DNA of 64,000 bases from Spirochaetales bacterium (GTDB lineage: Bacteria; Spirochaetota; Spirochaetia; Sphaerochaetales; Sphaerochaetaceae), in contig JAGABZ010000001.1 of NCBI GenBank assembly GCA_017614375.1, forward strand, positions 1-64,000. Reading direction: 5' to 3'. Of this stretch, positions 8,097-16,619 are shown piece by piece (position 1 is the stretch's first letter; every line of letters starts with the position of its first letter). The notes under the pieces are model-generated. The model was not told where the DNA came from and searched no databases. It saw only the letters and a program-made list of their open reading frames with translations. Position numbers and translations under genes: made by a program.

Positions 8097-8813
8097 ATGG
8101 TTCTTCTCAATATCGACGCCCTCTCCACATCCGAGCTTCAGTACATCGCCCGGCAGGAAAAACTGGACGATTGGGAGGAACTGTCCCGCGAGGAACTGAT
8201 CGACGCGATCAAGGACATCTATGATGCCCTCCCGGAGGAAGGAACCGAGTATTCCACCCAGAAGGGGCTCCACAAGTTCTGCAACTGCCTGACCGACGCC
8301 CAGTTCACCAAAATGATGAGCCTGCCCGGCGTCGAGGCGCTCCCCGACCAGTACCTCTACACGACCATCCAGATGATCATCAAGGACCCGTACTGGGCAT
8401 ACGCCTTCTGGAGCATATCGCCGAACACCCGCTCGGAGTGCAGGAACACCGACCCGGACTATTCGGTATTCCTCAAGGTCATCGCGACCGACCGCGCCAC
8501 GGGAAAGGACGAGACCTTCGAGATTACGGTTTCGGATATGGACAAGTCCTGGTCAATCGCCCTTCCGTGGATGGGCCGTGACTACAAGACCCAGCTGGTT
8601 GCCCTCTATCCTTCGACGGGAACCGAGGAAATCCTCGCCGTCAGCGGCACGGTGTCCACTCCGGACAACTTTGACCCGAAGGTAATCGAAAAGGTCCGCG
8701 GCGGCCTGCAGGCCGGACTGGTGCTGACGATGGCCTCCAGCAGAAACGGTGAGATGATGGACAACAAACTGGTCAAGGAGCTGTTCGAGCAGCTCAACGG
8801 GGAGGGCAGGTGA
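8097..8813 (+). CDS. DUF4912 family protein
   Basis: A 238-residue protein. Residues 1-45 form a short Rho-N-like helical piece (LNIDALSTSELQYIARQEKLDDWEELSREELIDAIKD). The DUF4912 domain follows with LYTTIQMIIKDPYWAYAFWSIS and a second beta half (WSIALPWMGRDYKTQLVALY). The fold resembles a carbohydrate-binding or Ig-like module; its exact role is not known. It overlaps the GH57 gene, a pairing that recurs in spirochaetes, so a role in alpha-glucan handling is likely but inferred. Confidence 0.85.
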   Translation: MVLLNIDALSTSELQYIARQEKLDDWEELSREELIDAIKDIYDALPEEGTEYSTQKGLHKFCNCLTDAQFTKMMSLPGVEALPDQYLYTTIQMIIKDPYWAYAFWSISPNTRSECRNTDPDYSVFLKVIATDRATGKDETFEITVSDMDKSWSIALPWMGRDYKTQLVALYPSTGTEEILAVSGTVSTPDNFDPKVIEKVRGGLQAGLVLTMASSRNGEMMDNKLVKELFEQLNGEGR

Positions 8814-10414
8814 TGAACAACCAGATAGCATTCGTTCTCAACGCCCATCTTCCATTCGTGCGCCACATCGAATATCCCCGCTTCCTGGAGGAAGACTGGC
8901 TCTTTGAGGCAATCAACGAGAGTTACCTTCCGCTTTTGAGGATGCTCAACGGCCTGATGAACGAGGGCGTCAAGTTCCAGCTGACGCTTTCCCTGTCCCC
9001 GACGTTGTGCTCGATGCTCACCGACAAGGTCCTGCAGGAGCGTTTCCTGGAGTATCTGAAGCTTCACATCGAGCTCGGAGAAAAGGAATACGACAGGCTC
9101 AAGGACAGCGGAGATCCTAAGAACCTCCAGACACTGGAGCTCTACCGGGCAAACCTCGCCCAGAATCTCGACGATTTCGAGAATCTGTACAAGCGCAACA
9201 TCCTCGAGGGCTTCAAGCAGCTTTCCGAGCTCGGATACCTCGAGCTCATCACCACCAGCGCCACACATGCCTATCTGCCGGCCTACCAGAGCCTGCCTGT
9301 GGGAGTCAACGCCCAGATTGAGACGGGCGTGATGAGCCACGCATACAACTTCGCCGCCCAGCCGGCCGGATTCTGGCTTCCCGAGTGCGGCTACTATCCC
9401 GGACTGGAGAAGTACCTCAAAAAGGCCTCGATCAACTGGATGCACCTGTCCGCCCAGTCACTGCTGCTGGCCAACCCGATGGTCCGCAGAGGCAACTTCG
9501 CCCCGATCCGCTGCCCCAACGGGGTCTACGGTTTCGCCCGTGACTATGCCCTGACGTCGCTGGTCTGGTCCAATATCAACGGTTACCCCTGCGATCCGGA
9601 CTACCGTGAGTTCTACCGCGACATCGGTTACGACCTGCCGATGGACTACATCGGACCGTACATCCACGAGCCTGAGATCCGGGTCTTCACCGGATTCAAG
9701 TACTACGCCATCACCGGACGCACCGACCGCAAGCGCCTGTACGACCCGGCCAAGGCCCAGCGCAAGGCCCTGCTGCACGCCCGCAACTTCGTTTTCAACG
9801 TCCGTCAGAAGGGCCTGAGACTTGAGCACATAATCGACACCGACCCGGTCTATACCGTAAGTTTCGACTGCGAACTGTTCGGCCACTGGTGGTACGAGGG
9901 CGTAACCTGGCTGGAGAACGTCATCCGCGAGTGCAGCATGAGCGATGATGTGACCCTGGTCACTCCGTCCTGGTACATGGAAAACTCCGGTGTGGTTCCC
10001 GAAACGATGGAACCTGCCTTTTCCAGCTGGGGCGAGGGCGGTTTCTCCAATGTCTGGGTGGACAACGGCTCCAACGCCTGGCTGTACAGGCACACCTACC
10101 AGGCTCTGAAGAACATGGAGGAGCTCTCCGTCCGCTTCCCCAACCAGACCTCCCTCAAGCAGCGCTTCCTTAACCAGGCCGCCCGCGAGACTCTGCTTAT
10201 GATGGCCAGTGACTGGCCCTATATGATCCACAACAAGGCTGCGGCCTCGTTTGCCGAGCAGACATTGACAGACCATATAAAGAACGTCAACCTGGTGTAC
10301 AACTGCATGTGCAAGAACGCCGTCAACACCGAATGGCTGGTCAAGGCGGAGAAGCGCAACAACATCTTCAAGTACATAGACTACAACATCTTCAACCCCG
10401 GACACCTCGAGTAG
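8813..10414 (+). CDS. GH57 alpha-glucan enzyme with DUF1957 (probable 1,4-alpha-glucan branching enzyme)
   Basis: A 533-residue glycoside hydrolase of family 57. The N terminus (IAFVLNAHLPFVRHIEYP) carries the family HxH-like strand. The catalytic nucleophile is probably the Glu in FWLPECGYYPG and the acid the Asp in VSFDCELFGHWWYEG; the C-terminal helical part is DUF1957. GH57 proteins of this type act as 1,4-alpha-glucan branching enzymes in glycogen metabolism. ATG 8813 is preferred over GTG 8810 because GGAGG ends 7 bases before it. Confidence 0.85.
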   Translation: MNNQIAFVLNAHLPFVRHIEYPRFLEEDWLFEAINESYLPLLRMLNGLMNEGVKFQLTLSLSPTLCSMLTDKVLQERFLEYLKLHIELGEKEYDRLKDSGDPKNLQTLELYRANLAQNLDDFENLYKRNILEGFKQLSELGYLELITTSATHAYLPAYQSLPVGVNAQIETGVMSHAYNFAAQPAGFWLPECGYYPGLEKYLKKASINWMHLSAQSLLLANPMVRRGNFAPIRCPNGVYGFARDYALTSLVWSNINGYPCDPDYREFYRDIGYDLPMDYIGPYIHEPEIRVFTGFKYYAITGRTDRKRLYDPAKAQRKALLHARNFVFNVRQKGLRLEHIIDTDPVYTVSFDCELFGHWWYEGVTWLENVIRECSMSDDVTLVTPSWYMENSGVVPETMEPAFSSWGEGGFSNVWVDNGSNAWLYRHTYQALKNMEELSVRFPNQTSLKQRFLNQAARETLLMMASDWPYMIHNKAAASFAEQTLTDHIKNVNLVYNCMCKNAVNTEWLVKAEKRNNIFKYIDYNIFNPGHLE

Positions 10415-10436
10415 GATTCTTCCCTCAGGAGCAGCA

Positions 10437-10570
10437 TTCTTTGTTTTCCGAATAAACCCTCAAAAAACGGGCTCCGGTTCTGAAATTTCAGAATAAAACC
10501 CCATTTTTCGGTCTCTTTTTCGGAAATTTCAGAATAATTGAAAGAAATACTGTTAATTATTCTGAAAACC
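10437..10570. repeat. Repeat array C: units with a 41-bp step
   Basis: TTCT-type arms recur at 10437, 10478, 10519 (degenerate) and 10560, and AATAA recurs at 10451, 10492 and 10533. It includes the 16-base palindrome TTCTGAAATTTCAGAA (10478-10493) and a 12-bp inverted repeat TTTCAGAATAAT/ATTATTCTGAAA. GGGCTTGCCC at 10580-10589 resembles the dispersed motif core. The array occupies the first half of the gap between the GH57 gene and mraZ. Confidence 0.65.
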
Positions 10571-10609
10571 ATGTTTTCCGGGCTTGCCCCCGGGCGGCGC
10601 CGGTCCCTC

Positions 10610-10645
10610 TAAGGCATGCAGAGCCCGGGAAGTGCCTTAATTTGA
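10610..10645 (+). terminator. Possible weak terminator after the GH57 gene
   Basis: TAAGGCA (10610-10616) pairs with TGCCTTA (10633-10639) and is followed by ATTT only. A second small hairpin, GGACAT-ctg-ATGTCC, lies at 10649-10663. The U-tract is poor, so this is tentative. Confidence 0.3.
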
Positions 10646-10729
10646 GTGGGACATCTGATGTCCTTGCAGAGCGTTAAGCGATAATTTCATTTTTATACAG
10701 GTTCAAAGTATTTTTTGTATTTTTTTTTG

Positions 10730-10759
10730 TTGCGGGATTTTGGTTGGTGAGTGTAGTCT
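10730..10759 (+). promoter_or_regulatory. mraZ: Possible mraZ promoter
   Basis: TTGCGG (10730-10735), 18 bases, TAGTCT (10754-10759). The match is moderate. MraZ-type boxes overlap and follow the -10, a good place for repression. Confidence 0.4.
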
Positions 10760-10775
10760 AGTGGGTGAAAGTGGG
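10751..10775 (+). promoter_or_regulatory. mraZ: MraZ boxes upstream of mraZ
   Basis: Direct repeats with a 10-bp step: GTGTA (10751), GTGGG (10761), GTGGG (10771), each separated by 5 bases. MraZ is known to bind TGGGN repeats with 5-bp spacers just upstream of its own gene, so this is a likely autoregulatory operator. Confidence 0.65.
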
Positions 10776-10810
10776 AGCCAATCCCATTTTTAGTCGTCAG
10801 GAAGGACAAA

Positions 10811-11263
10811 ATGCGCGGTGAGTACGTAAACATTCTCGACGAAAAGGGCAGACTGATGATTCCCCCGAAGTTCAGGGCGGAACTCGGTCAGGCTCACCTC
10901 GTGCTCATCCGGTCCTTTTCCAACTGCCTCTGGCTTTTCGCAGAGGAGGAATACGAGAAGTTCGCCGATACCATCACCCACGACGCGGCATCGATGCTTG
11001 ACATCAAGACAATCAACGTCAACCGCCGTCTGGTGGCAGCCTGCCAGGATGTAGATCTGGACAAGGCCGGACGGATCTGCATCCCGCAGAACTTCCGCAA
11101 ATACGCGATGATGGAACCCAAGGCCCAGTGCACCATAGTCGGCAACCGGACCTACATCGAGCTGTGGAGCAGCGAACACTACAACGCCGTCATGGACGAT
11201 GTGGACAAGACCCTCGAGGAAGACGCCTCGGTTCTGGGAGCGTATCTGAGGAACAAGTCATGA
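10811..11263 (+). CDS. mraZ: Transcriptional regulator MraZ
   Basis: A 150-residue protein with two SpoVT/AbrB-like halves, each with the signature turn: LDEKGRLMIPPKFR near residue 8 and DLDKAGRICIPQNFR near residue 82. MraZ forms a ring and represses the division-wall operon. It is the first gene of the cluster here. AGGAAGG lies 5 bases before the ATG, and the gene overlaps rsmH through ATGA. Confidence 0.95.
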   Translation: MRGEYVNILDEKGRLMIPPKFRAELGQAHLVLIRSFSNCLWLFAEEEYEKFADTITHDAASMLDIKTINVNRRLVAACQDVDLDKAGRICIPQNFRKYAMMEPKAQCTIVGNRTYIELWSSEHYNAVMDDVDKTLEEDASVLGAYLRNKS

Positions 11264-12171
11264 GCGTGAACATCGTCCATTATCCGGTAATGAAGGACGA
11301 AGTCCTGGAAAGCTTCCCCGTATTCGACACCGGTGCCGAGTGCTCGATGATTGACTGCACCCTCGGAGAGGGCGGACACACCGAGATGCTGCTGGACCGG
11401 TACGACAACCTCACCGTGACCGGTCTGGACCGGGACAGCGAGATTCTCTCCAAGGCCTGCCGGCGTCTGGAGCGCTTTGATTCGCGCTTCATGCCGGTGA
11501 ACACCTGGTTTGACGATTATCTCAAGAACCACGAACTGGGGACGGTGGATTTCATCCTCTTTGACCTGGGAATCAGTACATTTCATTACCAGGAGTCGGG
11601 CAGGGGATTCAGTTTTCTGCGCGATGAGGTCCTGGACATGAGGCTCTGCGCCGAAGGGGCTGTTTCAGCCTATGACGTGGTCAACTCCTACAGCGAAAGG
11701 GATCTGGCCGATACGATTTTCAACTTCGGAGAGGAACGCTACTCCCGCCGTATCGCCCACGCCATAGTCGAGGCCCGCAAAGCCCGCCCGGTCAGGACGA
11801 CAAAGGAACTTGAGAACATCATCTTCAACGCCGTTCCCGTTTCATACCGCCACGGACGGATCAGCCCGGCCACCAGGACATTTCAGGCCATCAGAATCGA
11901 GGTCAACAAGGAACTTGACCGGATCGGACCGGCCCTGGACGCGGCAATCGGCTGCCTCAGACCCGGCGGACGCATAGCGGTAATCACCTTCCACTCGCTG
12001 GAAGACAGAATAGCCAAATGGACATTCAGGAAACACGTTTCCCAGGCACACCCGGACATCAGGCTGATCAACAAAAAGCCGATTGAGCCGACTGCCGACG
12101 AAACCAGGATCAACCCGCCTTCGAGGAGCGCAAAACTCCGCGTAGTGGAAAAGATGGAGTTGGACGGATGA
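11260..12171 (+). CDS. rsmH: 16S rRNA m4C1402 methyltransferase RsmH (MraW)
   Basis: A 303-residue SAM-dependent enzyme that methylates N4 of C1402 in 16S rRNA. It shows DCTLGEGGHTEMLL (SAM loop), FILFDLGISTFHYQESGRGFSF and the C-terminal ITFHSLEDRIAKW. I use ATG 11260, overlapping the mraZ stop, rather than an upstream in-frame start, because MSVNIVHYPVM is the family N terminus. It overlaps the next gene by 4 bp. Confidence 0.95.
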   Translation: MSVNIVHYPVMKDEVLESFPVFDTGAECSMIDCTLGEGGHTEMLLDRYDNLTVTGLDRDSEILSKACRRLERFDSRFMPVNTWFDDYLKNHELGTVDFILFDLGISTFHYQESGRGFSFLRDEVLDMRLCAEGAVSAYDVVNSYSERDLADTIFNFGEERYSRRIAHAIVEARKARPVRTTKELENIIFNAVPVSYRHGRISPATRTFQAIRIEVNKELDRIGPALDAAIGCLRPGGRIAVITFHSLEDRIAKWTFRKHVSQAHPDIRLINKKPIEPTADETRINPPSRSAKLRVVEKMELDG

Positions 12172-12452
12172 AGACATCGACACTTGTAGCAATTCTCAGC
12201 GCCATGCTTCTGCTGTGCCTCTGCGCAGTATTCACCGTCTATCAGGCCGACTGCAGTCAGGCCCTGGAGGGCAGGCTGGACGCGGGCGACGAGGAAATCA
12301 TCAACCTCGGTCTGCAGTACAGCCTGACCTCTTCACGCATCGAAAGGGCAAAGACCGTCGAATTCCTGACCTGGCTCGGAGGAAGCCTGGGCTCCGGCCT
12401 GGTGAAGATTGAGCCTAAGTCCAACTTTTTCGTGACGGAGGAGAAGATATGA
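12168..12452 (+). CDS. FtsL-like small membrane protein
   Basis: A 94-residue protein with one N-terminal membrane segment (LVAILSAMLLLCLCAVFTVY) and a short extracytoplasmic helical part. Sequence alone does not identify it. Its place between rsmH and murF, its size and its topology match FtsL or the equivalent small protein of treponemes. It overlaps both neighbours by 4 bp, so it is part of the operon. A role in the divisome with the FtsQ-like protein is inferred. Confidence 0.6.
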   Translation: MKTSTLVAILSAMLLLCLCAVFTVYQADCSQALEGRLDAGDEEIINLGLQYSLTSSRIERAKTVEFLTWLGGSLGSGLVKIEPKSNFFVTEEKI

Positions 12453-13828
12453 ACACCGAAATCCTCTTTAACTCCGCCAGCGAAATCGCCGCCATGGCCA
12501 AGGGCGTAACTTATCTGAACAATAGCACCAAACCCGTCACTTCGGTCGTAATCTCGTCCAAAGACGCGGTTCCGGGCTCTCTTTTCGTGGCTCTTTCCGG
12601 CACGAGGGCCGATGGCCACGACTATATTTCCGATGCTGTTTCCCGCGGGGCGGTGGCGGTTCTGGCCGAGGAAAGCCAGACGTACAAGTGTATGCTCCAG
12701 CTGATGGGCAAGCCCTGTTCGCTCATCCTGGTAAAGGACACCCTCAAAGGTCTTCAGGAACTGGCACGCAGCCACGTCAGCCGCTTCAACGCGCAGATTG
12801 TCGGAATCACCGGCAGCTGCGGAAAGACCACTACGAAGGAAATCATCGCTTCGATTCTCTCGGTCAAGGCCCCTACGGCCAAAACTCCGGGGAACTTCAA
12901 CAGCCTCTGCGGCCTGCCTCTGTCGGTGTTCGGCCTCAACAGGCGCAGCAGGTACGGTGTGTTCGAACTCGGCGTGGACCACGTCGGGGAGATGGACACC
13001 CTCAATTCAATAGTAAATCCCGCGGTGGCGATACTTACCAACGTATGCTCATCGCATCTTGAGAAATTCGGAAGCATCCGCGCCCTGGTCGACGAAAAGA
13101 AGAAGATCTTCACTCCGGATCTTGAGCACGCCTACATCTCCGAAGACTGCCACTACAAGAACTACATCATCAAGGACGCCCCGGTTGCCGTAACACAGTT
13201 CGGAGTCCGCTGCACAGGCGGTCTGGACAGCGTGATCAACCTCGGGCTCAACGGCTGGTTCCTCAAGTACCGCGGGGTCAAAATGCATCTGAACTGCATG
13301 GGTTGGCATTCGCTGCTCGACTGCATCTGCGCCATCACGGTCGCGACCGACATGGGTTGCACTCCGATGCAGATTGCCGAGGGAGTGGCGAAGACCGAAC
13401 AGATATCCGGACGCTCGAAAGTGTACAACGGAGAAATCACCGTCATCGACGATTCCTACAACGCGAACTACGAATCAAGCTACGCAATCATCGATGCGGT
13501 CCAGAAGATCCACTGGAAGGGCAGAAAGAATCTGGCGCTGGGCTCCATGAAGGAGCTCGGCACCCAGAGCGTCACGGCCCACCGCAAGATCGGGGAAAAG
13601 ATCGGAACAAGCGGTGTGGACAATGTCTTCCTCTACGGTAAAGAGATGGAGGAGGCATACAGGGTCCTCAGGCGCGGCGCCTTCAGAGGGAACCTCGTGT
13701 ATTCGGACAATTTCGAGGAAATCCGCCGGGATGTCTCTCAGGCGATGCGAAGCGGGGATCTTTTCCTGCTGAAGGGCTCGAGGGCGATGCAGATGGAGCG
13801 TCTGCTGCCGACACTGTTAAGGAGGTGA
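12449..13828 (+). CDS. murF: UDP-MurNAc-tripeptide--D-alanyl-D-alanine ligase
   Basis: A 459-residue Mur ligase that adds D-Ala-D-Ala to the UDP-MurNAc tripeptide in the cytosol. Evidence: Walker A GITGSCGKTTTKE near residue 115, the LGVDHVGEMDTL segment, and DDSYNANYESSYAIIDA, a diverged form of the usual DxYNANPxSM. The other Mur ligases are not in this cluster. GGAGGAGA precedes the ATG, which overlaps the previous gene. Confidence 0.93.
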   Translation: MNTEILFNSASEIAAMAKGVTYLNNSTKPVTSVVISSKDAVPGSLFVALSGTRADGHDYISDAVSRGAVAVLAEESQTYKCMLQLMGKPCSLILVKDTLKGLQELARSHVSRFNAQIVGITGSCGKTTTKEIIASILSVKAPTAKTPGNFNSLCGLPLSVFGLNRRSRYGVFELGVDHVGEMDTLNSIVNPAVAILTNVCSSHLEKFGSIRALVDEKKKIFTPDLEHAYISEDCHYKNYIIKDAPVAVTQFGVRCTGGLDSVINLGLNGWFLKYRGVKMHLNCMGWHSLLDCICAITVATDMGCTPMQIAEGVAKTEQISGRSKVYNGEITVIDDSYNANYESSYAIIDAVQKIHWKGRKNLALGSMKELGTQSVTAHRKIGEKIGTSGVDNVFLYGKEMEEAYRVLRRGAFRGNLVYSDNFEEIRRDVSQAMRSGDLFLLKGSRAMQMERLLPTLLRR

Positions 13829-13829
13829 T
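13819..13829 (+). promoter_or_regulatory. mraY: Strong ribosome binding site that fixes the mraY TTG start
   Basis: AAGGAGGTGAT, an essentially perfect anti-16S match, lies inside the end of murF, 5 bases before TTG 13835. No ATG or GTG is placed as well, so mraY should start at TTG. Confidence 0.75.
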
Positions 13830-13834
13830 ACGCC

Positions 13835-14737
13835 TTGACGGCCATCCTCCTGCCGCTGATTCTCTGCTGTCTGTTAAGCGCCCTGGCAACCTGGGCGCTT
13901 GTTGCTATTCTCAACCGCACACGCTCGTTCGTCGCGGTAAAGCCCGAACTGCTCGTAAAGGACGAGCGGAAGGGCCGTACTCCGTTTTTCGGAGGTCTGG
14001 CATTCCTTTTCGCGATTACCCTGACCTGCGCGTTTTTCTGCGACTGGTCTGAGCCGGAAACCTGGATTGCGATTTGCTCGATGTGGATCTTCGGATTAAG
14101 CGGTCTGGCGGATGATCTGCTGAAGCTCAGGACTGACAACGGCGACGGATTCACAGTGCGCCAGAAGTTCGCCAGCCAGGTCATCAGCGCGCTGATAGTA
14201 ATCTGCCTGATTCAGGCCTTTGCTCATCGCTATGACAGTTATCTTTATATGATTCCGGGATTTGTATGGCTGGTTTACTACGTCAACGCCTACAATATCA
14301 CCGACGGGGTCGACGCTCTGGCCGCTTGCTCGGTTATCCCGGTTCTGGTTCTTCTGGCCCTGACCGGTCAGCAGACGATGGCCGTCATCGCCGCAGGTTG
14401 CATGGCAGGTTTCCTTATCTTCAACAGTTCTCCTGCCAGGATTTTCATGGGGGATGTAGGCAGTCACGCCGTGGCCGGACTTATCGCAGCCATGGCCGTT
14501 CTCGGAAAAACCGAGATTCCGGTGTTCTGCTCATCCCTGCTGTTTTTCATCGAGTTCATGTCATCCCTGATTCAGATTCTCTCAATCAGGCTTTTGGGGA
14601 AGAAGGTCTTTGCCATCGCCCCGCTGCACCACCTGATGGAGTACAAGGGCTTCGGCCCGTGGAAGATTGTCATAATCTTTTCCGCCGTAAACATTCTGGC
14701 AACAGTCGCTGTTTGTCTGCTGTGGGGAATTGTATGA
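13835..14737 (+). CDS. mraY: Phospho-MurNAc-pentapeptide transferase MraY
   Basis: A 300-residue membrane enzyme that makes lipid I. Membrane segments run along the whole length. Family motifs are present but diverged: KGRTPFFGGLAF, GLADDLLKLR (Asp-Asp pair), NAYNITDGVDALA, FMGDVGSHAVAG and APLHHLMEYKGF. It is about 60 residues shorter than E. coli MraY, mainly at the N terminus and in loops. A WecA-like enzyme is the alternative, but the position between murF and ftsW favours MraY. It overlaps ftsW by 4 bp. Confidence 0.88.
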   Translation: MTAILLPLILCCLLSALATWALVAILNRTRSFVAVKPELLVKDERKGRTPFFGGLAFLFAITLTCAFFCDWSEPETWIAICSMWIFGLSGLADDLLKLRTDNGDGFTVRQKFASQVISALIVICLIQAFAHRYDSYLYMIPGFVWLVYYVNAYNITDGVDALAACSVIPVLVLLALTGQQTMAVIAAGCMAGFLIFNSSPARIFMGDVGSHAVAGLIAAMAVLGKTEIPVFCSSLLFFIEFMSSLIQILSIRLLGKKVFAIAPLHHLMEYKGFGPWKIVIIFSAVNILATVAVCLLWGIV

Positions 14738-15891
14738 AGAAGCAGGGGGCGGTGTTTCTCATCTGTGCCCTGATTCTGGTGGGGATGGGGCTGGTATGCA
14801 TGTACAGCGCCAGTTATCCCCAGGCCAGGGACTTCGGACGCAGCCCGGACTGGTTTCTCAAAAGGCAGGCAATCTTCGCCCTGGCCGGTCTGGTGTTCGG
14901 GCTTATCATCTGCTTTGTCCCGCAGCGGTTTCTGACTGCCATGTCGGTCCCGATGCTGATTGTCTGTGCCGGTCTCATGGGGCTGACGATCTTCACTTCC
15001 CTGGGGCAGACGACCCTCGGCGCCCGGAGGTGGCTGACCATAGGTCCGCTGTCACTGCAGCCCTCTGAACTGGTGAAATTTGCTTCGGTAATCTTTCTGG
15101 CATCGATACTTAATGCTGACCGTAAATGGTCGCTGGCCAAAAGGCAGCTGATTGCCGCCGCGGTCTGTCTGGCCATGGGCGGGCTGATTCTCCTGCAAAA
15201 GGACTACTCCACGACGGTGGTTTATCTGGCCGTCTGTGTCTGTATCCTGATGCTCTCGGGAATCAGCGTTCCCTGGCTGGTGCTGGGTTTTCTGTTCACC
15301 GGAACCGGAGCCCTGGCGGTGATGCTGTCCGAACCCTACCGGATAAAGCGTCTGGCGGCCTTCGTTTTTCCCGACCTCGACCCGAGCGGTATCAACTACC
15401 AGGTAAACATCGCGAAAAAGGCAATCGCCTCAGGCGGTTTCTGGGGCAAGGGTCTGGGCCTGGGCGCCTACAAGCACGGAATCCTTCCCGAGGTTCAGAA
15501 TGACTTCATTCTGGCAAATGTGGCCGAGGAGCTGGGGCTGGTCGGAATCATCGCAGTATTTGCCCTGTTTACGGTATTTGCCGTCCTCGGCCTGCGGTCC
15601 AGCCGGAAGCTGAGGGAAACCGAGCCGTTCTGGTCATATCTGGGCTTCGGGTTCACCACGATGATAATGCTCCAGGCCCTGGTCAACGCCGCGGTGGTCT
15701 CGGGGCTGTTTCCCCCGACGGGGATTCCGCTTCCGTTCTTCTCGCAGGGAGGCACGAACCTGTTCGTCGTCATCTGCGAGGCGGCCTTCGTATGGAGGAT
15801 CATCCGCATCGACGGGGGACGGTCAGGACTTGCCCGGGAAAAAAGTGAATGGCACGATGATACGGTTGTGCTTCCGGGGGCGCTGAGATGA
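14734..15891 (+). CDS. ftsW: SEDS glycosyltransferase FtsW
   Basis: A 385-residue polytopic protein that polymerises septal peptidoglycan from lipid II. Signatures: LQPSELVKFASV, GILPEVQNDFILANVAEELGLVG and PTGIPLPFFSQGGTNLFV. I use ATG 14734 (ATGA overlap with mraY); the open frame continues upstream without meaning. An exact copy of a 22-bp dispersed motif lies in the C-terminal coding region, where the protein is poorly conserved. A cognate class B PBP is not in the cluster but may be the one at 25045. Confidence 0.93.
   Translation: MKKQGAVFLICALILVGMGLVCMYSASYPQARDFGRSPDWFLKRQAIFALAGLVFGLIICFVPQRFLTAMSVPMLIVCAGLMGLTIFTSLGQTTLGARRWLTIGPLSLQPSELVKFASVIFLASILNADRKWSLAKRQLIAAAVCLAMGGLILLQKDYSTTVVYLAVCVCILMLSGISVPWLVLGFLFTGTGALAVMLSEPYRIKRLAAFVFPDLDPSGINYQVNIAKKAIASGGFWGKGLGLGAYKHGILPEVQNDFILANVAEELGLVGIIAVFALFTVFAVLGLRSSRKLRETEPFWSYLGFGFTTMIMLQALVNAAVVSGLFPPTGIPLPFFSQGGTNLFVVICEAAFVWRIIRIDGGRSGLAREKSEWHDDTVVLPGALR
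15815..15836 (+). repeat. Exact copy of the dispersed 22-bp motif, inside ftsW
   Basis: GGGGAC followed by GGTCAGGACTTGCCCG. It starts at the second base of a codon and is read as GRSGLAR, a different frame from the copy at 32959. Confidence 0.8.
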
Positions 15892-16610
15892 AGCACAAGG
15901 CTTTACTGCTCTGCGCCGTTCTGGCTGTGATTCTGATTGCCGCGGCTCTGGTTCTGTACCGGGTTTATATGGAAAACCTGGACCGGTACGAGGTGGTGCA
16001 GGTGGGATATTGTGTTTGCACGGAAGAAATTAATGATGTGATGGACTCCTATCTGGAGCTCGGTCCGTTTGCCCGGTCGAAAGGGGCGCTGAGGCGCCGG
16101 CTTCTGTCTCTGGAGGGCGTCGGGGACGTGAAGGTCCGGACTTCACCGAACGGGCTTGTAAGCGTGACGGTCATCAACCGCGACCCGGACTGCGTGCTTG
16201 TCGAGGACGCGCCGGTGCCGGTGTGCTGGGAACTGGAGAAGGGGACACTGGTAAAGGCGAAAAAGGCTGAATCGGAGTACCGCTGGAGGGTGGAAATCAC
16301 GACGGCGTACTGCGACAATCTGAGGGTCTTCGGAGCGGATTCCGGGCTGTATGAAATTCTCTACTCGCTGAGGGGTCTGCTGGACAACAAGTCCTTGAAT
16401 ACAATAGTGGAATTGGATAATAATATGAGCGGGAATCTGGGCTGGATGGTCATAACTCTTCCTGATTGCGGGGCTTTGCTCCATGTCAAGGAACCGGTCT
16501 CCGTAAGCAGACTGGAGACTGCACTCAAGCTCATTTCCGAACGGGCGCTTTCGGGCACGGGCCGGGGAACCTGGGACCTGTACCGGGACGTGCTGGTGAT
16601 GCGGCATTAG
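15888..16610 (+). CDS. FtsQ/DivIB-like division protein
   Basis: A 240-residue protein with one N-terminal membrane anchor (ALLLCAVLAVILIAAALVLYRVYM) and a periplasmic part. LLSLEGVGDVKVRTSPNGLVSVTVINRDP matches the POTRA-to-beta transition of FtsQ (a short helix, then V-x-V strands ending in RxP-like text). Position between ftsW and ftsA supports FtsQ. Sequence similarity to model FtsQ is low, as usual for this family. It overlaps ftsW by 4 bp. Confidence 0.72.
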   Translation: MKHKALLLCAVLAVILIAAALVLYRVYMENLDRYEVVQVGYCVCTEEINDVMDSYLELGPFARSKGALRRRLLSLEGVGDVKVRTSPNGLVSVTVINRDPDCVLVEDAPVPVCWELEKGTLVKAKKAESEYRWRVEITTAYCDNLRVFGADSGLYEILYSLRGLLDNKSLNTIVELDNNMSGNLGWMVITLPDCGALLHVKEPVSVSRLETALKLISERALSGTGRGTWDLYRDVLVMRH

Positions 16611-16619
16611 GAGGACTCT

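Noticed and set aside
14266-14733. N-terminal extension of ftsW into mraY
   Set aside because: The frame is open but encodes basic low-complexity sequence over conserved mraY; ATG 14734 has the usual 4-bp overlap.
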